Origin: Cristatella mucedo
Taxonomy: Eukaryota; Bryozoa; Phylactolaemata; Cristatellidae
Assembly (NCBI GenBank): GCA_009760855.2
Contig: WPIO01000034.1
Location: 2,871,501-2,935,500, forward strand
Direction: 5' to 3'
Length of the DNA stretch: 64,000 bases
The position numbers and the translations under genes are program-made. The notes beneath the pieces were generated by a model that was not told the origin of the DNA, searched no databases, and worked only from the letters and a program-made list of their open reading frames with translations. Shown here piece by piece: positions 54,727-64,000 of the stretch; the first letter of the stretch is position 1, and each line of letters opens with the position of its first letter.

Positions 54727-54990
54727 ATATGCCGATTAGTGAGAACTACAGCTTTCCAGCAATGGGATGTGAAACTTGAAGCTGCATCTACTCGGGCGCG
54801 TATGAGGCCTTTTAAGTTTTTGAAGTGCAAACTGTCGTCGAAGCAGCTATGCCATACTGTCCTAGTAGATAGGAATCAGGACAGGCCTGGCCGTTCGCCT
54901 ATGGCTGCAATGGTGTCTTTGTCATCGATGGAAGTCGAATCGAGTGCAAGGCAAAGTGAATTCGATCAGACACGTCCGACGATCCGATAG
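54727..54990 (+). CDS. Possible exon downstream of the tandem array
   Basis: A strong acceptor (TTGTTGTTTTGTAG) precedes an 87-codon open frame in phase 0 that ends at TAG 54990. In phase 1 it gives a short tail beginning MPISENYSF that would splice in frame with the GGCA/GTAATC donor of the last array unit. The protein is not recognised. It may be the 3' exon of a gene that uses array sequence. Confidence 0.3.
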   Translation: MCRLVRTTAFQQWDVKLEAASTRARMRPFKFLKCKLSSKQLCHTVLVDRNQDRPGRSPMAAMVSLSSMEVESSARQSEFDQTRPTIR

Positions 54991-55485
54991 CAATTCAAAA
55001 TGTAAAATAGGTATCTCATTTAGATCTGTATGCACCTATGACTTTTTGGTGTATTATTTAGACGTAACTAGAAGCAAATGTGGCCGGTCTGTGTTAGCGA
55101 CGCCGGAGCTACTACGCATGTCTGTTGCAAGAGCTGGTTTGGGAACACTCGTTGCTCGGTGATTTCCTAAGAATGGAAATCCGGGACTGCCTCAGTGCGA
55201 TTTAGTCTATAATATAACTGTTGAGTCACTTCATTGTATCAGCTTACCAGCAAGCTATTAGCGGTAACAAGCCTGCAATCTCGCCGTCAAAGGCCTTCTT
55301 TAAACACTGTTTTTTGTAGAGAAGCAAAGTGCTTGAGGCATTCGTGTAAACCGTGTGTATTCACACTGCATTAAAAAGTTGAACCGGAAGCTGCCTATTG
55401 TGAGGACGAGGCAGTACCACCTAGACTGGGTGCAGTGCCGAGCTGCAGCAGATTTATAAAATAATTACAAATGTAAATAAGGTGT

Positions 55486-55575
55486 TAAGTGCACTAAGAG
55501 AGCTGAGTCTGGTTAAGGTGTTTCACCTATGTCGCAGGGCTTGAGCCCTCTCGGAGATTATGAGTATCTGCCTTG
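55486..55575 (-). mobile_element. tRNA-derived SINE remnant
   Basis: GGGCTTGAGCCCT (box B) and GTGCACTAAGAGAGCTGAGT (tail) are in minus orientation with a shortened middle. Confidence 0.45.
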
Positions 55576-56042
55576 GTGCAAAAAAAACTAGGTGGCTTGC
55601 AAGATGTACTGCCGAAACTACTTCCAAGATGATTCGTGTGTATGATTCGGGATAAGTAAACCTTGTAATTGATCATAAAACCTAAAGAACTGTCAATATC
55701 CTTATATTTACCCCGAGTTACAGGTAGGGTAGGGTGACAAAAAGCATTTGTATATAGTCGTTAGCAGTCAATTAAGGCGAATACAGCGAGGCTCGAGTTC
55801 TCGACCACGAAATGCACTAACTCGACAGGTCTTGGCTAGCATCTGTGCCAACTAGTGTGTAAGGGCAATGAGGTGCCTCCTCACAGTTAGCAGGGTACTA
55901 AAATTTTGGCTAGGCTCGAGAAAGACGCTGAAAATATTTATCGCTAGGCTAAACGGTCCGGAAAGCTATCAGGTATGCAACCCGTGATCACAAGGATAAG
56001 GCTAAAACTCTGAGCTTAGATGAATGGGCAGTAGCACTCAGC

Positions 56043-56140
56043 AACCGAGGTTAAGGTGCGCTTCAAAGATTCGTTGGTCGAGACCTGCGGCATAAACGCC
56101 TGGATAGATTCAGTTCTTTTAGGGCGCTATACAAACGTTG
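56043..56140 (+). mobile_element. tRNA-derived SINE remnant
   Basis: The pieces GGTTAAGGTGCG, GGTCGAGACC and TTCTTTTAGGGCGCTATAC are in the right order, but the internal part is shortened. Confidence 0.5.
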
Positions 56141-56599
56141 ATTTACAGTAAACTAGGTGTGCCAGTCAACGTCGTTAACATTTAGTTCACAAGTTCTCTT
56201 GTGGCGCACTTGTAATTCACTCGTATTTCACGGCGTATTTTCATATTTACAGTAATATCTAATTTGCAGATGTAGCAAGCAACTTTCATTTATCATTTCA
56301 TTCGTAGAAGTGCCTCTAGCCTCTAATGTAATAAGATCTACGGGATGGTCAAGATAGCAGTGGCCAGTTTAGAAAGTAACACCTTAAGATAATACCATCG
56401 CCATTTACAGGAGTGGACGAACAAGAGGGCGGACAACAGCAGGAATTTGGAATTTGACTATCGACATTCAACCGCTGGGACGTGAATCAATGCGTTCGAA
56501 AATAGCTTAATGTTAAAGCGAAGCAGCTTACCTAGCGCTACAAATTGCAAATTAAGAGGTTCGTCATTAAAAAATACTTTCTTCAGATACTAATGAATC

Positions 56600-58765
56600 T
56601 AATGCCTTGTCATTATCAGATTCCTTCCGTGTAAATGCGCCGTGTTAAGCGCAGGCTGGAACGTCGTTTCAAGAAATCGGGGTCTGAGGCAGACCTAGTC
56701 AATTTTAAAGACTTCCTTCGAGTTTACAACCGAAAGCTTAAAAAAGCCAGGGCTTCTTTTTTCATTAGAAAACTGAATTCCTGCCAGTCGGACACTAAAC
56801 AGATTTATAAGACAGTAAACCATTTACTGGCCAATGCTGTCAGGTCTGACTCCCCAGATATTAAGGGCTCAGCCGAAGAGTTTTCAGCCTTCTTTACTGA
56901 AAAAATTGTGCACATTCGTGCCTCCATTAAGCCCCCTCCGACCAAAGCAATCGCCGTTCCTCAACCTGTGACCTTTCTTAAAAGGTTCTCCGATGTTTCT
57001 GCCTGTGATGTGGCTGCCTTAATAAGGTCTAGCAAAAAGAGCTCGTCTCCTGAAGACCCTAAACCTTCATCTCTGTGGTCTTCACTTGCAGACCAACTTA
57101 GCCCTGCCGTAACCAAGATTTGTAATGCTTGTTTGGGAAAAGGGGTCGTCCCCAAGTCCTTCAAATCGGCAATTGTTAGACCTATTCTTAAAAAGCCTGG
57201 ATTAGACACAGAGGTCCTAGCAAACTATCGTCCAGTTTCCCTTCTTCCGTTTTTATCAAAGATTCATGAAAAAATTGTTGCTAAGCAGCTAGTTGAACGT
57301 ATTGAAAATAATGGAATGTCAGAAACATTTCAATCAGGTTTCAAGAGGCAGCACTCTACAGAAACTTCTCTCCTCCTTGTTAACAGTGACATTCTACGTG
57401 GCAACGACGACGGGAATGTCACTGCCCTAGCTCTGCTAGATCTGTCTGCTGCCTTCGACACCATTGATCACGAAGTTCTGCTTGAACGATTGAGAACAAC
57501 GATCGGTCTGGCAGACGAAGCACTGGCGTGGTTTAAATCGTACTTGTCTGATCGTGTTCAATCCGTGTTGTGTGGGGGTCAGGTCTCAGACATGAGAAGG
57601 GTCACCTGTGGAGTCCCTCAAGGGTCTGTACTTGGTCCCTTGCTGTTCTCCAATTATACACAACCTATGGGAAAAGTGATTAAGGCCCATGGAATAGCGA
57701 ATCACTTCTATGCTGACGATACTCAGTTGTATTTGTCATTTAAACCGTCAGAATCTGCTGCAGCAACTGAGAGACTGAATGCTTGCCTTGCCGATATTCG
57801 ATCCTGGATGTCGGAAAACTTCCTGAAATTAAATGACGATAAAACCGAACTGCTTCTCATAGGACACCCTAAGCGTGTGGCTGGATTAAAAGGCTTTGCT
57901 GTTCTAATAGGTGATGCTATTGTGCGACCTTCACCACGTGCTCGTAATCTAGGTGTCGTGTTCGACAGCTGCCCCAATTTCAAGAGCTTCATTCAGAAGA
58001 CTGCCTCTACAGCTAGCCATCACATCCGATCCCTATCCAAGATTAGGAGCTGTCTCCCACAGTGGCTTGTAAAAAATTTAACTAGCTCTTTAGTTCTGTC
58101 TCGGCTTGATTATTGTAATTCCCTTTTGGCTGGGCTACCAAAGAAAGCTATTATTCCACTACAGCAGACTATGAATATGGCTGCAAGGCTGGTCTTCAAG
58201 TCCCAGCGGTTTGAGCACGTGTCACCTTTGCTGAAAGAGCTAGGATGGTTGCCGTTGAGCAAAGGATACAGAGCAAAGTTCTTACGCTGACCCACAAGGC
58301 CCGCCACGGCTTGGCTCCTTCGTACCTAGCTGAACTGCTGCATCAGTTTCAGCCTGTTCGCGCCCTCAGGTCCTGTGTGGACAATAAATTAGCTGTCCCA
58401 TTCCTCCGCTTAAAGACAGTTGGCGACAGAAGCTTTAGCTCTGCAGGTCCTAGACTGTGGAACTCGCTTCCACAATTCTTACGCAACAACATCTACTCTC
58501 CAACGGCCGACTATGGCACATCTTTTTCAACGGTCCTGAACTGCTACTTCTATGCTACTCACTACCTCAACTGCTCTCCTAACTCTGCTATGCTTCCCAC
58601 TTTCTCTTTGTTGCGTGAGACGAAGTCTGTTGGCTACCGAATGCGTACCGAAAGCCGCTTAGGCTGTGAGTTCGCTATACAAAACTCTCCTGCGTAACAC
58701 CCACGTGGTCTTTATGACTTTGTGGAGTTACTGACGGAGGTACAATACATTACATTACATAAATG
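56600..58765 (+). mobile_element. LINE family 1 (CR1/L2-like), 5'-truncated, reverse transcriptase intact
   Basis: A non-LTR retrotransposon. The frame 56635-58290 starts inside the linker upstream of the polymerase, right after a stop, so the endonuclease is missing. It keeps the RT blocks: ANYRPVSLLP, LDLSAAFDTIDH, GVPQGSVLGP and YADDTQLYLSF (catalytic Asp pair near residue 361). One base is missing near 58255 compared with the copy at 30000-30769, so the C-terminal part continues in another frame (to 58697). The 3' end has a short ACATT-type repeat. CR1/L2 is my best clade guess. Confidence 0.88.
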
Positions 58766-59002
58766 TCAATACAACATCTCATGCAATCAAACGCAAACAG
58801 GACAACTTTGAGACAAAGGGGAGTAAATCATCAAGAGATCGCAAGAGACTAATTAAGTCACATTTACCGTCGCATTAACTATAGCCGTGAGGTGGAGCTT
58901 TTTCGGGAAAATTTCAAATGGACAGTACTGGACCTGATAATATTAATGCGTAAACAGAGGCTCAACAAAATGTGAAAATCATCGAGAGGTCACAATGGTC
59001 AA

Positions 59003-60348
59003 TCAGCAGAGATCGCAAGTCTCTCGGCAGGCTTTCCGAACTGATTGCGACCGGACACAATATCCTTGTTTCTTCCATGCGCCGCAGGCGTGGCTCGAGT
59101 CGGCACAACTGCTTCGGCTTCGAGCCGTGGTAGTCTGTTGCTGCGAATGCCTTGCCACAGTGTAATGCTGCGTTGTCCACACTGAGCTGGCCTGGCGGCT
59201 GCTGCTGCTGCTGACGGAAAGCTTAGGCTGCGGACGGAGCTCTGACAATGTGCTGGCCACTGACGCCCTCATTCGTACATCCTGCCGATTAAACTGGCTG
59301 TTGCTTACAGTAGTACTGGCCGTAAATTTCGCAGACGTCGTGTACGACGTCGGTGTCGTAAGCGTGGGTGATGATGATTGGGAAGTAAGCGATGGACGCC
59401 CTGCCCAGTGCTTTGTATTCAACGCCCCGGCGGCCGTGCTAGCCACAGTTGGAGTAGTAGGCACTGCTTGCCAGGTAAGTTGTATTGTTCGTGCTGCTCC
59501 TTGCATAGCAGCAGAAATAGAGCTGCTGATACACAGGGGGCATTGTGTGCCGCCGCCAACAGCAGGCGTGGCTACAGTATTCAGAGTAGCTTTTTCGCTA
59601 GTTGGCACCTCACTTGCAAGGCTTGTTCGTAATGCAGTTCCACACAGATCGCAGGTAGCCTCACACAACCTTCGAGCATGACTGCTCGTTTTACAGTACC
59701 CAGAGCGGAACCATCCCTGACAAGACGAGCTGTGATCACGACAACGTGCTCCAGCTTCAGCAGGCGTTGAATTTGGTTGAGTGGTAGCTGAATTATCGCG
59801 ACTTGGAGGTGTGGTTGAAGCAGAGCGAACTGCTGACACAGCAGCAACTGACACAGCAGCAGCAGAGCGAACCACTGCTGACGTCATTGCGACTCGGCCG
59901 ATCGGCAGCCCGTTATCAGCAGCTGCAACGGCTGCGGCGTCTGACCCGACCTCGATAGCAAGCGTCGGTTTTACGTCGACTTCGGCGTCACTAACATCTC
60001 TGCAGAAACCGCAGGATCGCGGACACCTGTGTTCCATTTCAAAGCTGTCGAAGCAGTCTCCATTGACTGCACTGTGCATGCACGAGTCGTATTTATCGCT
60101 GCATGATGAAGTCGGCGTTGCAGCTATCGTCGTTTCTGGAAGTCCATTACTCGTATGCGACCCATCAGCGACCGAGTACTGCAACCGACTTTGCCGCTTG
60201 CACACGCCACAACTGTAAGGACACGTTTTTTCCATGAACGACTTCTGCGACGAGCTCCGGCATTCTCCAATGGCTGCCCAGAACGGACAGAAGCCGTGTT
60301 GATCTTGGCATGCATGCATTCGGTTGTCGAACTCCTTCAATCGGATCA
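59003..60348 (-). CDS. FTP-ShK gene exon C (four ShK domains)
   Basis: A 1346-nt terminal exon, entered in phase 1 from acceptor CCCATTTGCAG. ShK domains lie at about 60320-60205, 60110-60001, 59750-59640 and 59110-59006. Each has six Cys ending in a Thr/Ser-Cys-x-x-Cys motif. Domains 3 and 4 share the Trp, Gly-Tyr-Cys and Thr-Cys-Asp-Leu-Cys pattern and look like a recent duplication; domains 1 and 2 are more divergent. The stop codon follows the last Cys directly. Linkers of roughly 85 and 150 residues are rich in Ser, Thr and Ala. Confidence 0.9.
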
Positions 60349-61279
60349 CTGCAAATGGGCAGCATCCGCTGTATAAATGTTCAGAATGCAAGCTGAACAC
60401 GAGATTTTGAGCGGCTTAGGCGTTCGCAAAGGGGGCGCATAAAAGGCCAGCGTGCTTACTCTGCAGCACTTGTATTTCGCAGATAGTCAGAATCTGTTGC
60501 TTTCCCAGCAAGTGGACACTGACAAATCGACCTACCGTCGGCTTGGTGCAGTCCAACACCAGTGCACCATACCGGCCACCGGGCACGGCTGCAAGAAAAT
60601 GCACGACCAGCGAAGGTTGCTGCTCGAGGACGCTTTCGGAGTACGCAGGGCGAAGCAGGCGCTTTGCAGCTCCATCTCGGGAAAGGCGTGAGACAGCAAG
60701 GCTACAGAGGCATGGGGAGACAGCTTGCTCTCTCTCTCTCTCTCTATCTCTCCCTCTCTCCCCCTCTCTCTCTCTCTCTCTCTCTCTCCCTCTGCCTCTG
60801 TGTCTGGCTGTCTCTGTCTCTTGTCTTTCTGTCTCTTGCCTCTCTGTTTCTTTGTCTTGTCTCTCTGTCTCTTTGTCTTGTCTCTATCTGTCTCCATCTC
60901 TTGTCTCTCTCAGTCTCTGTCTCTCTCTCTCCCCTCTCTGTCTCTCTGTCTCCCCCAGTCTCTGTCTCTCTCCTCTCTCTGTCTCTCGATCTTGCGCACA
61001 TAGCCAGAAAGCCAGAAGTACAAGTAGCGATTACGGTGATCGCTCGTGAATCAATGCCTGTTTGGTCGGCCTTGCAGGTGCGACCAGTCGGAATACCTGC
61101 CAGGGTGAGAAGCTTGAGCCAATGCAGCCCACTAATGGCAAGGTCGCGGTCGCAGGGGAAGAGAAGCCACGCAGCAAACGGCTTCTTTGGCTCACCTTTG
61201 TTGTGTGTGGCGCAAACTGGATTATATGCGAAGTCCGAAAAATTTCCGACCCGGACCTCCAGATCGTGCAGCCGCTCGC
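59003..61279 (-). CDS. FTP-lectin/four-ShK secreted protein, 3' three exons (5' incomplete)
   Basis: Three exons, 61279-61196, 60588-60460 and 60348-59003, join with phase-1 introns throughout and end at TGA 59005-59003. Exons one and two together encode the second half of a fucolectin-type (FTP, F5/8C-like) galactose/fucose-binding domain. ERLHDLEVRVG and NPVCATHNK are in the first; GRFVSVHLLGK and ILTICEIQVLQ in the second. Exon three carries four ShK domains separated by Ser/Thr/Ala-rich linkers that look mucin-like. ShK domains are six-Cys modules found in cnidarian toxins and in many extracellular animal proteins, including enzymes and matrix proteins. With a lectin module attached, an adhesion or immune role is more likely than a toxin, but this is inference. 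The signal peptide and the first half of the lectin domain must lie upstream; I did not find them before 64000. Confidence 0.82.
60460..60588 (-). CDS. FTP-ShK gene exon B (lectin C-terminal strands)
   Basis: A 129-nt exon (phase 1 to 1), acceptor GCATTTTCTTGCAG, donor GTAAGC. It contains the Cys and the 'G-R-x-V-x-V' strand of FTP domains, then LTICEIQVL, the usual C-terminal strand with its paired Cys. Confidence 0.85.
60595..61195 (-). other. Intron of the FTP-ShK gene with a large CT/GA repeat
   Basis: The intron between exons A and B is about 0.6 kb. Nearly half of it is the CT-rich satellite at 60722-61001. The minus-strand frame of exon A stays open across the splice site for a while, then runs into Arg-Glu repeats, which confirms it is not coding there. 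Confidence 0.7.
60722..61001. repeat. CT-rich microsatellite
   Basis: CTCT with TGTC and TTGTC interruptions, within the FTP-ShK gene intron. Confidence 0.95.
61196..61279 (-). CDS. FTP-ShK gene exon A (lectin core strand)
   Basis: An 84-nt exon (phase 1 to 1), acceptor GTTCTTCCAAG, donor GTGAGC. It starts at the Gly-Glu-Arg-Leu motif that normally follows a Cys-Cys pair in FTP domains, and ends THNK just before the next exon. The open frame continues upstream of the acceptor into a Leu-rich stretch, which I take to be intron. Confidence 0.8.
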
Positions 61280-61944
61280 CTTGGAAGAACACGAGGCGTG
61301 CAAGCCAGTCAATCAGTCTGCACACAGCGTGTGCCGACGGCAAAACAAGCAGCAACAGCAAGCTGTCGGTGAGCTGCGCTTGCAGCACCTCAAACAGCTG
61401 TGTGTCAGCTGTATTTGCAGTGCCACTGCCATCGCATTTAGTCTTACAAGGAAGCCAGCAGCAATTGGAACTCTACTCAAGACTCCCGAGTTCGTGTGCG
61501 AAAAATCAACGACTACAGTGACTACCAGCTGACATGATAACCTATAATGACTGCCAAGGTAAGTGAATGCGATAGCTTTATAGCTCGGAGCCTTGGTGCA
61601 AGAGTTTTGCCTCAGCGCTTAGTGTCCACAGTTCATCAGAAAGCAGCTAGCATCAATCGTGGTCGACCCACTTATATCATATAGCAGCCACTGACAGAGA
61701 TTGCCTTCTTAGACGTGGATAGGTGCACAAGTAGATCACGAGCCACATTTAGCAATTTAGCAAGTTGCAGTGCCGCCCATCCACTTCTTGTTTTGGTATA
61801 CGAGACAATACTTGAACCACCGATGCTGACTCTCTTGAGCTGGAACTATCGGCAGCAAGTGATAGTACGTCATTGTGTGCTGCCAACGAGTGTTCCCTGG
61901 CTTCCGGTAGCAAGGCAAACACTCAAAACGGACTCGGCCAGCAT

Positions 61945-62070
61945 ATGCCCTGTATCATTAGCACGAAATCTGGGTGTCCTGTTCCATAGTAAGATTTTAG
62001 TAGATGGTCATATCAGCTCCTCAGCCAAGTCTGCCTACTTCCAGCTACTTAACATTGAACAATCTAGGCC
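61945..62070 (+). mobile_element. Degenerate LINE reverse-transcriptase C-terminal remnant
   Basis: The plus frame contains ARNLGVLFHSKILVDGHISS, which aligns with ARNLGVVFDS plus following residues in LINE family 1 and in other CR1/L2 polymerases. It is divergent from family 1, so it derives from another LINE. Flanks are not recognisable. Confidence 0.55.
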
Positions 62071-63120
62071 TGCTTGGACAGGGATACCACATCTAATTTG
62101 GTCCATACACATGTGACTAGACTTCTACGACTCTGCTTGAAGATCTACCGGCCTATGCAATCAGGTGCCGATAGTTGGTGACAAACTCAGCAGCAAGGCT
62201 TGTCTGTCGAAAGTTGCAATTGCCACAATACACTGTAGGGATACTTCAGCCGGCCCGTTAGTGTCGACACGCCCGGCTAAACTCGGTCTAAAAATTCATA
62301 GATGTTTAGCACACAAGCAACTGCCGCCTTGCAGTTAGCACCATAAATGCAGCACTGACACTTGGAGACAAGGGCAGGGCAGGGAGGGCGTCTATACGTT
62401 TATATCTACGTATATACGTTTTCCCCCTACGTCGTTCTGGCAGAGCAGCTACTGCAGGCATATGAGACATGAGGCCTTTCTATCAAGGTGGTTCTTCTGA
62501 CAATCGTCACAGAAGCACTTTCGGCCAGAAAACTCATCGTAGGCTTTCAAAGCCAACCTGTAGTGGTTTCGCACGGGTCTAACCACAGCTATTCCATGCA
62601 GTGGTACAACGGCCCAGAACAGTCGAATACAAGTAGGATACAGTAAAAAGCCAATCACGAATATGCAAACATAGCAATGCCCATTAAAGCTTAAGCACTA
62701 CCATTGAGTACTTGCTTATCGGGCAACGAAAACGGAAGATTCGAGATCTCGATGCAACGTGTCTCTATGCAACATGTTTAGGCAACATCTCTGTGCAACA
62801 TCACCAAGCAACATCACTATCCAGCATCCCTGTGTGGTCCCTATGCATGCTTTATGCGTGCTCTCTATGCTTTCACACTGACAGCAAGGTGTATCTACAG
62901 CTTTATGTGGTCGCCGAGAAGCCACGTGACCACAAGGCTGCTCGTCTTGAAAATCAGTAGAGCCGTGCTCCGGCTCACATGGGCAAGGCCGTTTGGGGCA
63001 CGCGCTCATTCTGCTTTGCCTTCCGAGTCCCTGACCCAAATCGGATGGTTTGTGGCTTGTTGATTGTCTATGACTTGAGGCAAAAGGTTGTGAGCAAGGA
63101 AGGCACCGAAATAGAAAGTG
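62071..63120. other. Region 5' of the FTP-ShK exons
   Basis: It should hold introns or 5' exons of the FTP-ShK gene. I looked for a Trp-Trp-x-Val-Asp-Leu codon pattern on the minus strand and found none. A loose GCAACATC-type tandem motif lies at 62754-62830. Confidence 0.4.
62449..62658 (-). CDS. Unrecognised Cys-containing ORF
   Basis: A 69-codon frame ending with CFCDDCQ and SCLICLQ, a C-x-C-x2-C...C-x2-C spacing that could bind zinc. The start is uncertain and no splice partner was found; it is upstream of the FTP-ShK gene on the same strand. Confidence 0.2.
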   Translation of the reverse strand: MIGFLLYPTCIRLFWAVVPLHGIAVVRPVRNHYRLALKAYDEFSGRKCFCDDCQKNHLDRKASCLICLQ

Positions 63121-63272
63121 CATCTGGTTTAGTCTAGCGGTTAAGGTGCTCGGGCCCCCCCCCCCCCGACCAAGGTCTGACTGAGGTCGTGGGCTCGAGC
63201 CCCGAGGCATATGTGAAGCGCCTGAATAGAGATTAAGTTCTCTTGGGGTGCTATATAAATGAATTATATTTA
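63121..63272 (+). mobile_element. tRNA-derived SINE with poly-C insertion
   Basis: It is nearly identical to the 14540 copy, but carries a ~15-base C run at about 63151-63167, between the boxes. Confidence 0.85.
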
Positions 63273-63496
63273 ATTATAGTAATCACCGAAAGTGCACTTT
63301 CGCCCACCGCTATTGCCAAAGTCAACGCAGTCCATGCCAAAGTTAACTCAGGCTGCACCTCTGCTGCACGACCAGCCGGTTGGATGACCGATAACCGAGC
63401 GCTGCCCAGGGCCACATCATACCATGGAATGGAAGAAGAGAAGGAGATGAGATGGAGGAATAAAGGAAGAACATGAAGGAGGAAAGAAGGAGTGGT

Positions 63497-63574
63497 GAGC
63501 TCTCTGCTATCTCTTTGTCTCTTTTTCTCTCTCTTTCTCTCTCTCTTTGTCTCTCTCTCTCTCTTCTCTCTCTT

Positions 63575-63611
<37 letters not shown>

Positions 63612-63732
63612 TCTCTCTTTCTCTCTCTCTCTCTCTTTGTCTCTCTCTCTCTCTGCTCTCTCTCTCTGCTCTGTCTCTCTCTGCTCTCTCTTTCTCTCTC
63701 TCTGCTCTCTCTTTTTCCCTCTCTCTGCTCTG

Positions 63733-63763
<31 letters not shown>

Positions 63764-63831
63764 GTCTCTTTCTCTCACTCTCTCTCCCTCCCTTTGTCTC
63801 TCTCTCTCTCTGCTCTCTCTCTCTGTGCTCT

Positions 63832-63869
<38 letters not shown>

Positions 63870-64000
63870 GTCTCTTTCTCTCACTCTCTCTCCCTCTCTA
63901 TCCCTCTCTCTCTCTCTTTATCTCTTTCTCTGCTCTCTCCCTCTGCTCTCTCTCTGTCTCTCTGTCTCTGTCTCTGTCTCTGTCTCTGTCTCTCTCTCTC
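63497..64000. repeat. CT-rich satellite running off the window
   Basis: CTCTCT blocks broken by TTTGTCTC and CTGCTCTCT motifs. It continues past the window end. Confidence 0.95.

Larger units (their letters stand above)
54991..56599. other. Intergenic DNA after the tandem array
   Basis: It contains two SINE remnants; otherwise nothing recognisable. Confidence 0.5.

Noticed and set aside
61010-61116. Alternative lectin C-terminal segment after the acceptor CACCCTGGCAG
   Set aside because: It has Cys and resembles the strand pattern, but runs into the CT/GA repeat without a donor; exon B matches the FTP consensus much better.

Overview
The window is animal nuclear DNA, not bacterial. It has two spliced protein genes with GT-AG introns, tRNA-derived SINEs, two families of non-LTR retrotransposon (LINE), long microsatellites and CpG-rich patches. 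A meiotic MCM-like gene together with a secreted ShK-domain gene points to an invertebrate; nematodes are unlikely because, as far as I know, they lack MCMDC2. I cannot name the phylum.

Layout. (1) 1-7276: intergenic DNA with palindromes, a CpG-rich patch (2480-3860), a telomere-like degenerate tract split by a LINE, and hairpins. (2) 7277-37587, minus strand: a gene for an MCM domain-containing protein 2 (MCMDC2) orthologue. I rebuilt it exon by exon: 17 exons, every junction in phase, 744 codons plus stop. Its introns hold most of the SINEs, LINE fragments, GA/TG/GCC repeats and a minisatellite. (3) 37588-45205: SINE-rich intergenic DNA, including a SINE nested in a LINE with a target-site duplication. 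(4) 45206-54635: a 9.4-kb tandem array of about 24.5 near-identical units of 384 bp. Each intact unit carries a 92-codon frame that starts with a signal-peptide-like segment, and also splice-like signals. I do not recognise this family; it is the best candidate for something undescribed. (5) 56600-58765: a 5'-truncated LINE with a complete reverse transcriptase core and one frameshift. (6) 59003-61279, minus strand: the 3' exons of a secreted protein with a fucolectin-type (FTP) lectin domain followed by four ShK domains; its 5' exons were not found. (7) 61280-64000: a LINE remnant, a SINE and a CT-rich satellite running off the end.

The SINEs share their last ~60 bp with one of the LINE families (family 2). 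That implies they were mobilised by that LINE's machinery. The two protein genes have no evident functional link: one is a meiotic recombination factor, the other a predicted extracellular carbohydrate-binding/ShK protein.
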